From a virus: a DNA stretch of 64,000 nt. Below are positions 6,947 to 14,507 of the stretch, piece after piece. The stretch is from positions 1-64,000 of the IMG/VR virus record IMGVR_UViG_3300028581_000036. The stretch is one strand, 5' to 3'. A program made the position numbers and the translations under genes. Under the pieces are notes generated by a model. That model saw only the letters and a program-made list of their open reading frames with translations, was not told the DNA's origin and made no database searches. Position 1 is the stretch's first letter. Every line of letters starts with the position of its first letter.

Positions 6947-6955
6947 ACCACAAGC

Positions 6956-7345
6956 ATGTTTACAACCGAAAATATTACCGTAGGTACCCAGCTACCAAGC
7001 ACACGACAACGCTTTGTTAATCTTCCAGCACCCTGGCTGGAGTTCAAGACCGGCTCAGTAATAGTTGACCTTAATTACCCAGAGGAGGTCTTTACATTTA
7101 TAGAGTGGTATGATGACCGCAATGGCACAATGTGCGTGAAAGCCAGCGACTCATCTGGTTTCACCCGTCATCTCTATGGCGATAGCGTAAGACTGAGTAC
7201 ACTCACCGGCAAACATAAACGCACCAAGCGCGGCCTAACTGAACTGTCAGCCAGTGAAAAACGTCTCAGTCGTTCAGAAAAGCGCAAGCTACGCCGTGAG
7301 CGCCGGGAGCCGGCCAGAAAGGAGCTAGCTGGTGATGTACTATAG
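6956..7345 (+). CDS. Protein with a strongly basic C-terminus, 129 aa
   Basis: Residues 1-85 look like a compact beta-rich domain; residues about 85-125 are full of Arg and Lys (KHKRTKR, EKRKLRRERR), suggesting RNA or DNA binding. Last gene before the GC-rich island; its 3' part shares the island's raised GC content. Confidence 0.6.
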   Translation: MFTTENITVGTQLPSTRQRFVNLPAPWLEFKTGSVIVDLNYPEEVFTFIEWYDDRNGTMCVKASDSSGFTRHLYGDSVRLSTLTGKHKRTKRGLTELSASEKRLSRSEKRKLRRERREPARKELAGDVL

Positions 7346-7580
7346 AGATGGGCCGCGGGTTCAGTATGCACAACCCGTAGCCCGGGGTTCTATAACCGCG
7401 GGTTCACTTTATTAAACCGGCGGCCCTATAGCAACCGGGCGGTTCCACCGGCGGTCTCCGGCATGAACCGGCGGCTGCTCCGGTGGCTCTATAGAGGCTG
7501 CCCGGGCAGTCCCGGGGCCGCTATATGACAGCCCGGGTTGCCCAGGTCAGCCCTATAGCATGCTGGAGAACAGTCCAGGG
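7346..7580 (+). other. GC-rich structured non-coding island
   Basis: Strikingly GC-rich compared with the AT-rich genome, without a credible gene. CTATAG or CTATA(A/T) recurs at 7340, 7390, 7426, 7489, 7521 and 7553 (the last three 32 bases apart). CCGGCGG recurs three times between 7417 and 7475. Many inverted repeats: CTGCCCGGGCAG, CTCTATAGAG, and CCCGGGGTT pairing with AACCGCGGG around a CTAT loop. Candidates: replication origin, packaging or recombination site, or structured RNA. Confidence 0.6.
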
Positions 7581-7936
7581 CAGAAAATCCATGGTACATA
7601 TATCTTAAAATATATCTTAGATAGATGAAATATTCAGAAATTAAAAATATATCAAATAGTTACTAGTACTATATTACCCCTAATAGGGCGAACTGTTGCG
7701 CTTCTGTCGCTCATTTTTTACCGGCCCGGAGCCCCGGGGGCCGCGCGATGCGATTCTATTAATAGAGAGGGTGGTTCTGAGTGTTCTGAGTTCTCTGAGC
7801 ACTCTGAGTGCTCCGTGTCTAATAGGGCGGAGGTCACCGGTGTTCAAAAAATTTTTGGCCGGGCCCTGAGTACCCCGACCTCTGTGTATAACCTAAATGA
7901 ATATGAGACAATATTGACATTGAATATATATAATAA
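7581..7936 (+). other. Non-coding stretch with short repeats
   Basis: AT-rich 7590-7680, then GC-rich again from about 7715 to 7890. CTAATAGGGCG occurs at 7679-7689 and 7820-7830. Between them TCTGAGTG/TTCTGAG-type units repeat four to five times (7772-7812). At about 7866-7892 TGAGTACCCCGACCTCTGTG resembles the 33-base repeat of 142 and 3247. An open frame at 7815-8042 was not accepted as a gene. Confidence 0.5.
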
Positions 7937-8059
7937 AATAATAAATATGGTGGATATTTGTCTTATGAAGCCACTAAAGAAGAGAGTAGAAGAATCGGTG
8001 AATTACTTGACTATGATAAACAGGACATTGACTGGTACATAAATAAAAACTACAAATAA
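7937..8059 (+). pseudogene. C-terminal fragment of a phage protein, about 40 codons, no start
   Basis: The frame reads KYGGYLSYEATKEE and then RRIGELLDYDKQDIDWYI before TAA, clearly protein-like and typical of small phage proteins. Two in-frame TAA codons at 7931-7936 close it upstream and there is no ATG. It ends one base before the next gene. Probably the remnant of a gene whose 5' part was lost when the preceding island formed; a TTG start at 7958 is a weak alternative. Confidence 0.45.
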
Positions 8060-8060
8060 C

Positions 8061-8618
8061 ATGAAGTATATCAAGACATTTGAGAGCTTTTTAAATGAAG
8101 CCATAAAGCTGCCTAAACCCAGTGAAGATTTTCGAAGTTATAAGTATAGTAGTGAACTGCTAGATAACAGAGACTATAATTTTACAAGTGGCGGTTTTAA
8201 GTATGTTTTGAGATTTGCGGCAAGTGCACCGCCAGGCCCATACAATTTATCAATGGATTTATATGTTAAGCTAAAACAGGGTGGCAAAACTGTACTTTCA
8301 ACCGAACTGGTCGATAACCCAGAGGTCTTCGAACTCAACGATATAATTAAACAAGCACTTGATACTACGCTAAAAGACATGTGGAGTTCAGGCAAAGAAA
8401 TATCTGGTTTAAAAATTGAATTTACAAGAGGTAGCAAACCACGAGAAAATAGACCTGACGGAAGAGCACGTGAGGATAAAAACACCAGAGCTATTATTTT
8501 TGGCAGAGCTATTAAAAAGACACTGGATGCCAATGGCATTAAGTATAGTGAGTCAAGTGAAGTGGTTGGCGACAAAGATGTGATAAGATATGAGTTCAAT
8601 CCCATATATAAAAAATAA
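8061..8618 (+). CDS. Probable capsid-targeted protein, 185 aa
   Basis: N-terminus MKYIKTFESFLNEA has the form of a T4 capsid-targeting sequence (T4 internal proteins start MKTYxEFIAE, cut after (L/I)xE by the prohead protease). Predicted cut after LNE at residue 13. The body is not recognised: beta-rich front (KYVLRFAASAPPGPYNLSMD), basic helical C-terminal part (SKPRENRPDGRAREDKN). First of four such genes in a row (8061-10090). Targeting is an inference from the N-terminus. Confidence 0.75.
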   Translation: MKYIKTFESFLNEAIKLPKPSEDFRSYKYSSELLDNRDYNFTSGGFKYVLRFAASAPPGPYNLSMDLYVKLKQGGKTVLSTELVDNPEVFELNDIIKQALDTTLKDMWSSGKEISGLKIEFTRGSKPRENRPDGRAREDKNTRAIIFGRAIKKTLDANGIKYSESSEVVGDKDVIRYEFNPIYKK

Positions 8619-8624
8619 AAGAAT

Positions 8625-9254
8625 ATGAATCTTTTTAAAACATTTGAAAAATTTCTGGAAAGCCAAAATGTCACAGAAGTTGTAATATCTGGTAAAACTT
8701 CACCAAGGCTAGCAATATTCGACCTTGATGACACGTTAATTATTAGTGATGCCCGTATTAATGTCTTAGACAAAAACGGAAAAGTGATTAAGTCACTTAC
8801 ACCTTCTGAATTTAATGGCTATGTCCATGATCCGAAACATTCACTTTCTTTTTCAGAATTTGAAGATGCTGGAATATTAGGCAGGTCAAAATTTATAAAT
8901 GAAATTCTTGAAAAGCTTCTGGTCTTTTATAAAGAGGGTACGCATGTTGCAATTGTTACAGCACGTTCTAGTTCAAAATTGATTCACGATTTTTTCTTAG
9001 ATAAAGGCATTGATATTCATCCTGATTTGGTAATTGCTGTCAATGATCCAGCAAGTGGCCTCAGTGGTAACATTGCTGAACGCAAAAAGGCTGCTATACA
9101 TGACCTTGTCAATCAGGGCTACAGGGACCTGATTTTCTTTGATGACGATTCTAAAAATCTAGAACTGGCAAGAGAAATTGAAGGTGAAAAAGACGTTAAG
9201 ATAGAAACGGTAAAAGTCGAACACGGCGAAGTTAAAGCTAAATCTAAAAAATAA
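8625..9254 (+). CDS. HAD-superfamily phosphatase with a targeting-like N-terminus
   Basis: HAD motif I DLDDT at residues 33-37 (DxDxT), motif II Thr in VTARSS (112), a motif III region around RKKAA (153-157), motif IV FFDDDSKN (171-178). The fold and motifs resemble the phosphatase domain of T4-type polynucleotide kinase, so 3'-end phosphate removal is plausible but unproven. N-terminus MNLFKTFEKFLESQN resembles the neighbouring targeting sequences but lacks a perfect (L/I)xE. Located between two genes with the full motif, so it may be packaged with them. Highly charged C-terminus (KAKSKK). Confidence 0.8.
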   Translation: MNLFKTFEKFLESQNVTEVVISGKTSPRLAIFDLDDTLIISDARINVLDKNGKVIKSLTPSEFNGYVHDPKHSLSFSEFEDAGILGRSKFINEILEKLLVFYKEGTHVAIVTARSSSKLIHDFFLDKGIDIHPDLVIAVNDPASGLSGNIAERKKAAIHDLVNQGYRDLIFFDDDSKNLELAREIEGEKDVKIETVKVEHGEVKAKSKK

Positions 9255-9260
9255 ACTAAT

Positions 9261-9776
9261 ATGAAATACATTAAAACGTTTGAAAGCTTCTTAAATGAAA
9301 AAGCGCCAGAGACTGGCCTGATGTTTATACCAAAAACACAGGTTGGTGCAAATAAAATGAATACAGCACTACAGGGGTCTGGACTGTCTGCAGAATGGAA
9401 TGCACGTGAAGGTTACTTCTTATTTCCAGAAGAAGAAGTAAATTATGATACTCTTGAAGTTGAAATACAAAAACTTGCTGACCAAAATGGAATTGACGGT
9501 CGCATAGAGGGTATCTTTGAAAACCAAAGTACTTCAAAAGACGATATAAAAAGCATTGAATATGTTGAAACTACACCAGGTAATAGATTATATAAACTAA
9601 TAGTAAAATTAGCAAACGGTGAAGAAAAGAAACTCAGTTCAATTGGCAATCTAAATAAGGAATTTGGACTTGATATAGATGAATACTTAAACAGAGATTC
9701 AGCCGGTTTTGAAAAAGAGGTAAAGAATAAATACCCTGATATTGAAGTATTAACAAGCGAATTTGATGTTTCTTAA
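9261..9776 (+). CDS. Probable capsid-targeted protein, 171 aa
   Basis: N-terminus MKYIKTFESFLNEK is identical over 13 residues to that of the gene at 8061, although the bodies differ. Predicted cut after LNE (residue 13). The body is acidic with two alpha/beta regions; no family recognised. Six bases after the HAD gene. Confidence 0.75.
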   Translation: MKYIKTFESFLNEKAPETGLMFIPKTQVGANKMNTALQGSGLSAEWNAREGYFLFPEEEVNYDTLEVEIQKLADQNGIDGRIEGIFENQSTSKDDIKSIEYVETTPGNRLYKLIVKLANGEEKKLSSIGNLNKEFGLDIDEYLNRDSAGFEKEVKNKYPDIEVLTSEFDVS

Positions 9777-9778
9777 AA

Positions 9779-10090
9779 ATGAAGTATATTAAAACGTTTG
9801 AGAGTTTTATAAACGAGTCAAATAAGTTTGAACTCTTTGTAGCAAATGACAACACATATTTAAAGTCAGGTGAAGTACATCTGGAGATACCTGAAAAAGA
9901 AGATGGCGCTATATTAATTGGGTCACGTGAAAAATTGGCAAAGATTTATTACTTAAAACCTGGCATAATGGTCGTTAAGGGCGGCGGCACTGAACAGGAG
10001 TTTACAAACATAGAAAAGCTGGTAACATGGTTAAATCAAAATAACTGGTCATATATAACAAAAGACGATAATGAGAGACCCGATAATTGA
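9779..10090 (+). CDS. Probable capsid-targeted protein, 103 aa
   Basis: Starts 2 bases after the previous stop. N-terminus MKYIKTFESFINES, predicted cut after INE (residue 13). The body is a small domain of about 85 residues rich in beta strands. Overlaps the next gene by 20 bases. Confidence 0.75.
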   Translation: MKYIKTFESFINESNKFELFVANDNTYLKSGEVHLEIPEKEDGAILIGSREKLAKIYYLKPGIMVVKGGGTEQEFTNIEKLVTWLNQNNWSYITKDDNERPDN

Positions 10091-11114
10091 ACATAACAGA
10101 CAGCTGAGTATTAAGGCCTGGGTCGAACAAGGTAAGCGAACATTAAATGAATCTTTTAAAAACACGCCGATTGCTGCAGCAGGTTCCGGTATTGGTTCAG
10201 GCGGTGTAGTAGTTGGCCCAGGGCCAGATCCAGGCCCTGGGCCAGAGCCTCCGCCAGTGCCTGTTAGTGCCAATCTTATATTGTCTGTAGATATAGATAC
10301 TGATCCATATACATTTGGGTTTGAAATTACAACCAGTACAGAGAAGGGTTTAACAGTAGTAGTAGACTGGAATGGTGTTGATATAACTACAGACCAGGTT
10401 GCAGCAGGTTCAACAAAACACATAATTAGTTATAATTATACATCAGCTGATATATTTACACCTGTAATTGTGTTCAGTGATGTAAGTGCAGTTGAGGGTT
10501 TATTTTTTGATTGGCCTGTAGATAACAGCGGATCAGGTCGTATTAATAATATCCTTAATAGCGATCTTGTAAATTTAACAGCATTAACTGAACTAAGTTT
10601 TACAGAAAACAGTATTCCGGAGTTAAACTTATCAGGTCTTAATTTACAGACTATTACTGTAAACGACGATTCTGCGCTTGGGACACTTATTGTTGAATCT
10701 TCAATCATAGGTGAATTGTCTGTGACATCTTGCAACGGTTTAAATAACTTTTCGTGCGGAGGTTCAGAGTTTACTGATAATCTGGTGATATCAAACTGCA
10801 AGGCTTTATCTTTTTTAAGTCTTGCAAGCATTAATATATTAAGAGGTTTAGATATATCTGAAAATGCTAATTTAGATAAAGTTGAATTACCTTCTGAAAA
10901 TTCTTTAGCCGGTGAAGGAATTATTATAACTACATATCATTCACCAATAACATCAGAAGACGTCGATTCATTAATACAGAACATTTTAAACTCTGGCATT
11001 CTTACAGGATCTTTAGATTTAAGAGGTAGTGGCGCACCAGGCGAGAAAGGATTGGTGGATATAGTTAAATTAAATGAACCTCCGCGCGAATGGACAGTTT
11101 TATATACTGTCTAG
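10071..11114 (+). CDS. Leucine-rich-repeat protein with a Gly-Pro linker, 347 aa
   Basis: Order: short helical head (1-35), linker GPGPDPGPGPEPPPVPV (about 50-65), a beta-sandwich-like domain (65-140), then LRR-like turns (about 150-290) with units such as LTELSFTENSIPELNLSGL and LSFLSLASINILRGLDIS. No signal peptide. LRRs bind proteins, so a role in host binding or as an injected effector is possible. The overlap with a capsid-targeted gene suggests co-expression with it; its own N-terminus does not carry the targeting motif. Confidence 0.7.
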   Translation: MRDPIIEHNRQLSIKAWVEQGKRTLNESFKNTPIAAAGSGIGSGGVVVGPGPDPGPGPEPPPVPVSANLILSVDIDTDPYTFGFEITTSTEKGLTVVVDWNGVDITTDQVAAGSTKHIISYNYTSADIFTPVIVFSDVSAVEGLFFDWPVDNSGSGRINNILNSDLVNLTALTELSFTENSIPELNLSGLNLQTITVNDDSALGTLIVESSIIGELSVTSCNGLNNFSCGGSEFTDNLVISNCKALSFLSLASINILRGLDISENANLDKVELPSENSLAGEGIIITTYHSPITSEDVDSLIQNILNSGILTGSLDLRGSGAPGEKGLVDIVKLNEPPREWTVLYTV

Positions 11115-11119
11115 TTTTC

Positions 11120-11161
11120 TGCAAATTTCTTTATTAATCTAAATTTTTATTGTATATTTGC
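11120..11161 (+). promoter_or_regulatory. Class II promoter 1
   Basis: TGCAAATTTCTTT (11120-11132), exactly 20 bases, TATATTTGC (11153-11161). The -7 part matches the Bacteroidota TAnnTTTG exactly. Transcription would start near 11168 and pass through the tRNA-like RNA. Confidence 0.75.
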
Positions 11162-11167
11162 ATGTGT

Positions 11168-11322
11168 TTAATAAACATTTCTTTATTATTACATATATTA
11201 ATTACAATAACCTGTACCCTTGAAAAACTCGTATTATTCAAACTATTGGTAATTTACCGATAGTCCCTGATAGATAAGCAGGCTAGCTCCTATATAAAGG
11301 GGTAAGAGAATAAGGAGCAAAT
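11168..11322 (+). other. Structured leader upstream of the tRNA-like RNA
   Basis: Non-coding. Contains a 9-bp hairpin CTATTGGTA/TACCGATAG (about 11253-11273) and GCTCC...GGAGC (about 11286-11317). It could be part of the precursor of the RNA that follows. Confidence 0.35.
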
Positions 11323-11466
11323 GGCCAGGTTGCGGAATGTTTTGAAGCGACTTCAAAACTTGGAAAACGCTAGACAAGTAACTCACTAAGTGCATTTTGC
11401 GCAAATGCTTCTATATTGAGTAAAAATCTACCAGACGTGGTGTAGGTTCGAATCCTACTCTGGTCA
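11323..11466 (+). ncRNA. tRNA-like RNA with insertions in the D and anticodon domains
   Basis: Acceptor GGCCAGG (11323-11329) pairs with TCTGGTC (11459-11465), then A as discriminator. T-arm GTAGG-TTCGAAT-CCTAC (11442-11458) is canonical. Variable arm ACCA-GACG-TGGT (11430-11441) is class II. D-stem GCG/CGC (11332-11334, 11368-11370) with TTGG in the loop, but a perfect 9-bp hairpin GTTTTGAAG/CTTCAAAAC (11339-11359) interrupts it. The anticodon region is replaced by a long hairpin of about 55 bases. Not a normal decoding tRNA; a tRNA mimic, an intron-bearing gene or a decayed tRNA are possible. Confidence 0.55.
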
Positions 11467-11512
11467 CAAATAAACATTTTTAATAAACTAGTATAATTTT
11501 AAAATAATTAAC

Positions 11513-12421
11513 ATGAAAAATAACAGTCTTTCGGCAACAGGCCTTTCGCTTTCACAAGCGCAATCTATTAGCAATCTTTGTTTTCAGAGAGCAAAGCAAA
11601 TTGAATCAACTTTATCGATAGTTAATAACTGCACAAAGGAGTTGAAACTGAATGATGAAAATTATATTGAAACTGCCGGCAATAGAATGCCTTCTAATGT
11701 AATAGACCTATTAACTCAAAAATCAAGATTACATGCCTGTCAGGCTTTTCTAATGGATAACATCAAGGCAAAAGACTCTTTGTTAAAAGACTTGCAAAAC
11801 AAGAAATTTGTAACTGATTTAAAACAACCAGCTGAACCTGAGTTAGATCGCTTCACTGAAGCACTATTGGTTGATGAACAATGGGGCTGGTCGCAGCTTT
11901 CTATTGGCGAATATAATGAATATCTTGAAGCTGAGGCTTTTGCATCACATATTGGCCAGTTCATCCATAGAAATGGTAAGCTAGATGAATTACGCAAAGA
12001 ATTACCTGATATCAAGACACTTGAGTGGATTAATATTAAAGACGGTGAGAAGACACCTCTTAAAATTACAATCCACCATACTGCACAGGAATTGCTTGAT
12101 TTACACGAAGAGCTTTCAGCTATGCATCGTCAATATGAGCAGCGTGTAAATTACTTCAAAGCCAAGGTTAAAAATATGGTAACAGAAGAAAATGCACGTA
12201 TCTCAAAAGAAAATTCTATTAAAATGGCTGAGACAAATAGTGCGAATAATATTCGTATAAAAGAATTTGAAAATGCGTATAAGTCTTATCAGGCTGAATT
12301 TCTTAAATTAAAACAAGACTTTGAAGAAGCTCGTCAAGTTGAAATTAAAAATATTGCATCACTGAGAATCCAGGTCGATCCAAGATTTCAAGCTATGATT
12401 GACGTGTTTTTATCTAAATAA
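11513..12421 (+). CDS. Coiled-coil protein of unknown function, 302 aa
   Basis: Mostly helical. A long coiled coil covers residues about 195-290 (ELSAMHRQYEQRVNYFKAKV, then ENARISKENS and later repeats). A Trp-containing helical part lies at about 120-165. No family recognised. It is the first gene after the tRNA-like RNA and may share the class II promoter at 11120. Confidence 0.7.
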   Translation: MKNNSLSATGLSLSQAQSISNLCFQRAKQIESTLSIVNNCTKELKLNDENYIETAGNRMPSNVIDLLTQKSRLHACQAFLMDNIKAKDSLLKDLQNKKFVTDLKQPAEPELDRFTEALLVDEQWGWSQLSIGEYNEYLEAEAFASHIGQFIHRNGKLDELRKELPDIKTLEWINIKDGEKTPLKITIHHTAQELLDLHEELSAMHRQYEQRVNYFKAKVKNMVTEENARISKENSIKMAETNSANNIRIKEFENAYKSYQAEFLKLKQDFEEARQVEIKNIASLRIQVDPRFQAMIDVFLSK

Positions 12422-12727
12422 AATAAAGGTGGTCCAGAATTAAGCATAAGCCTATATTCTGTACTTTTGTACCAAGTGGTTTGGTTTTTATAATACAGGA
12501 TATTAATATTCGCCGCTTCATGTGGCCTACAAAAACAAACCGCTTCCTCACAAAATCTAAAAACTGAGATAGAACTCAAAGTTAGACAGGTTATCCCGTT
12601 GTGGAAAAATTGGCTAACAAAAAGAGACTTGGTTTTTGACTTTGCCTTTGAAGTGAGGAAGGTCTTTGGCTTAGATTTTGTTTTAGACTTTATCTATATG
12701 CCAAATCATTTGGTAACTTTATAATAA
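12422..12727 (+). other. Non-coding stretch before a tRNA
   Basis: About 300 bases with no credible gene on either strand. CCAAATCATTTGG (12702-12714) is a short perfect inverted repeat directly before the tRNA. I see no clear promoter. Confidence 0.5.
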
Positions 12728-12814
12728 CGGGATTGGTGAATTGGTATACACGGCTTACTAAAGCGTAAGTTGACATGCGAACATGTCGTCTAGAGTTCGA
12801 GTCTCTGGATCCCG
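12728..12814 (+). tRNA. Class II tRNA, Leu-like, with an abnormal anticodon loop
   Basis: Acceptor CGGGATT/GATCCCG (7 bp, one G-T). D-arm GTG/CAC with TTGG in the loop. Variable arm GACATG-CGAA-CATGTC (perfect 6 bp). T-arm TAGAG-TTCGAGT-CTCTG. The anticodon stem CTTAC/GTAAG leaves a loop of only 6 bases (TAAAGC), or 8 if the closing pair opens (CTAAAGCG). The usual 7-base loop cannot be drawn, so the anticodon is uncertain. Long variable arm and D-arm fit Leu best. CCA is not encoded. Confidence 0.75.
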
Positions 12815-12858
12815 TCGAGTGAGTTCTTTGAAATAAAAATAAAAATAAATTAGAAAAA

Positions 12859-13236
12859 ATGGAAACAATTTCAACATTCGTTTTAGGTGCTCTTAGTGGC
12901 CTGTTCCTTATAGGGATAATCTACGCTTTTATAGGAGTGCTTAAGATTACACAGTCAGTACATCTTTTAAAAGATGAAGTAAAAAAGCTTAATATCATAA
13001 GAGACGAAGACCATCGATTTTTCGACGAAAGATTTACCGTAATAATTAATGATGCAGAGAAGACAGCTTCTGAATTATTTGCCGATACTTGCAGGCTCAG
13101 GGATGAACTAGCAGAAGAGGTGAACAAGGCACATCAATATATTGACAGTCGCCTAGACAAAAGCATACAGACTATATCCAATCGCATGGATGCTCTGTTT
13201 GTAAAGAAAGACGTTCAACAACAACTTAACTCGTAA
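12859..13236 (+). CDS. Membrane-anchored coiled-coil protein, 125 aa
   Basis: One N-terminal membrane span (residues about 7-28, FVLGALSGLFLIGIIYAFIG), then a helical coiled-coil region to about residue 115. The topology resembles spanin or holin-accessory proteins, but no family signature is present. Followed by a strong terminator. Confidence 0.7.
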   Translation: METISTFVLGALSGLFLIGIIYAFIGVLKITQSVHLLKDEVKKLNIIRDEDHRFFDERFTVIINDAEKTASELFADTCRLRDELAEEVNKAHQYIDSRLDKSIQTISNRMDALFVKKDVQQQLNS

Positions 13237-13259
13237 AAACAAAAGAACTCACTCAATTC

Positions 13260-13287
13260 AGGTCTGGATATTATCCAGACCTTTTTT
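13260..13287 (+). terminator. Intrinsic terminator
   Basis: 10-bp stem AGGTCTGGAT/ATCCAGACCT with a 3-base loop, then six T. Confidence 0.9.
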
Positions 13288-13309
13288 ATGATATATACCA
13301 AAACCTTCT

Positions 13310-13606
13310 ATGAAAAACTTTAAAAACTTTTCAGATTTTATTTTCGAGAAATACGACAGTTCTATTGAATCTGGCCTTAAAAAGAAAAGTGAAGAAACTG
13401 GTGCGCCGCTTGGCATTTTACGTAAAGTATTTGACAGGGGTATGGCGGCTTGGAAAAGTGGTCACAAACCTGGTACTGGACAAGAACAATGGGCATACGC
13501 CAGAGTAAATTCATTTGTACTTGGGAAAAAAGGTACTTGGGGAGGTGCAGACAAGGATCTTGCTAAAGAGGCACGAGAAAAAGGTTTTAATCCCAAATCT
13601 AAATAA
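13310..13606 (+). CDS. DUF5824-like protein with capsid-targeting N-terminus, 98 aa
   Basis: The core WKSGHKPGTGQEQWAYARVNSF (split: WKSGHKPGTG then QEQWAYARVNSF, residues about 46-68) matches the small phage family I know as DUF5824. N-terminus MKNFKNFSDFIFEK is a variant of the targeting motif, predicted cut after IFE (residue 13). Function unknown. The stop overlaps the next ATG (TAATG). Confidence 0.7.
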   Translation: MKNFKNFSDFIFEKYDSSIESGLKKKSEETGAPLGILRKVFDRGMAAWKSGHKPGTGQEQWAYARVNSFVLGKKGTWGGADKDLAKEAREKGFNPKSK

Positions 13607-13875
13607 TGAGTTTAGTTAAATCATATAGCGACTGGTTATCTGAAGAGTCAAAAGATCCCTATTTTAAGGGTCTTAGTAAGTCTACAATTAGTGCAAAAAA
13701 GGCACAGATGAAAAAACAGGCCAAAATGCCCGATGACGATCCTGCTGCTTATAAAGAATTGCCAGGTGACACTAAAGGCAAAAGCGCTCTTAAGCCTTCG
13801 CCCACTACCGGTAAGTATCAAGAAGTATATGGAAAAAAGAAAAATGAAAATAACGGCGATACACCTAAATTATAA
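13606..13875 (+). CDS. Small basic phage protein with targeting-like N-terminus, 89 aa
   Basis: N-terminus MSLVKSYSDWLSEE, possible cut after LSE (residue 13). Then a pattern seen in many T4-like and marine phages: FKGLSKSTISAKKAQMKKQ, followed by DDDPAAYKELPGD and a Lys-rich tail. Probably a DNA-associated internal head protein (inference). Coupled to the previous gene by a 1-base overlap. Confidence 0.7.
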   Translation: MSLVKSYSDWLSEESKDPYFKGLSKSTISAKKAQMKKQAKMPDDDPAAYKELPGDTKGKSALKPSPTTGKYQEVYGKKKNENNGDTPKL

Positions 13876-13906
13876 TAACGATAAATATACTAAATAAATT
13901 TAAACA

Positions 13907-14347
13907 ATGGCATACGTAAACTCATATCATTCATTTGCAAATACAATTAATGAAGCTGCTAAATACACTGAAGATAATAGAATAGGCACGCTTGCATTAT
14001 ACGGCCTTTGTCTAAGAGACCAAATTCATATTTTCCACTGGCAAACAGAAATTGGCGATATGCACAAAGCCCTTGGTGATTTTTATGATGCCTTTCTTTT
14101 AAGCTTTGATAATTTAATGGAAAGTATAATGGGTAAATATGGCCGTTTTAAAGTTAGCACACTTGGCATGCCTGTTACATTTCTTGATTTAAACCAGGTT
14201 AACCCCGATGAATTTGCCCAAACCTATGTTCAGGTTTTTGAAAATTACAAAACTACTGTGTTCAATAACGACACAGAGATTATTAATATAATCGAAGAGA
14301 TAATTGCATCTATACATAAATTGCAATACCTTCTTACAATGTCTTAA
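13907..14347 (+). CDS. Ferritin-like helical protein (DUF5856-like), 146 aa
   Basis: Four-helix pattern with LRDQIHIFHWQTEIGDMHKA (residues about 37-56) and FYDAFLLSFDNLMESIMGKYGR, as in small ferritin/Dps-like viral proteins I know as DUF5856. His and Glu/Asp at helix positions could bind metal. N-terminus MAYVNSYHSFANTINEA carries INE at residues 14-16, a possible targeting sequence. If packaged, it might protect DNA or handle metal in the head (inference). Confidence 0.7.
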   Translation: MAYVNSYHSFANTINEAAKYTEDNRIGTLALYGLCLRDQIHIFHWQTEIGDMHKALGDFYDAFLLSFDNLMESIMGKYGRFKVSTLGMPVTFLDLNQVNPDEFAQTYVQVFENYKTTVFNNDTEIINIIEEIIASIHKLQYLLTMS

Positions 14348-14385
14348 TCTTAAACGACATTTCTGCAACCTGACAAGCCAAAAAC

Positions 14386-14427
14386 TGCAACAATCTTTTA
14401 ATTGTCAGAATCATTACTTATATTTAC
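14386..14427 (+). promoter_or_regulatory. Class II promoter 2
   Basis: TGCAACAATCTTT (14386-14398), 20 bases, TATATTTAC (14419-14427). The leader to the gene at 14508 is about 75 bases. Confidence 0.7.
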
Positions 14428-14507
14428 TCTATAGCATTTAACAGGGCCTATAACTCATAATCAACATTAATTGAGTTGGTTCCAAACATGCTCTCATATA
14501 TTTAAAA

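Noticed and set aside
7174-7371. Minus-strand open frame in the GC-rich gene
   Set aside because: Mirror image of the Arg/Lys-rich tail of the + strand gene at 6956; all credible genes are on +.
7815-8042. Open frame of 75 codons in the GC-rich border
   Set aside because: Crosses the composition change and lies in a different frame from the better protein-like fragment 7937-8059.
8061-10090. Recent tandem gene duplication explaining the shared MKYIKTFESF starts
   Set aside because: Only the first about 13 residues are alike; the bodies differ in length and sequence, and the same start occurs at 32289 and in variants elsewhere.
11323-11466. tmRNA
   Set aside because: Too short, it has a D-stem and class II variable arm, and no tag reading frame ending in AA-type residues is visible.
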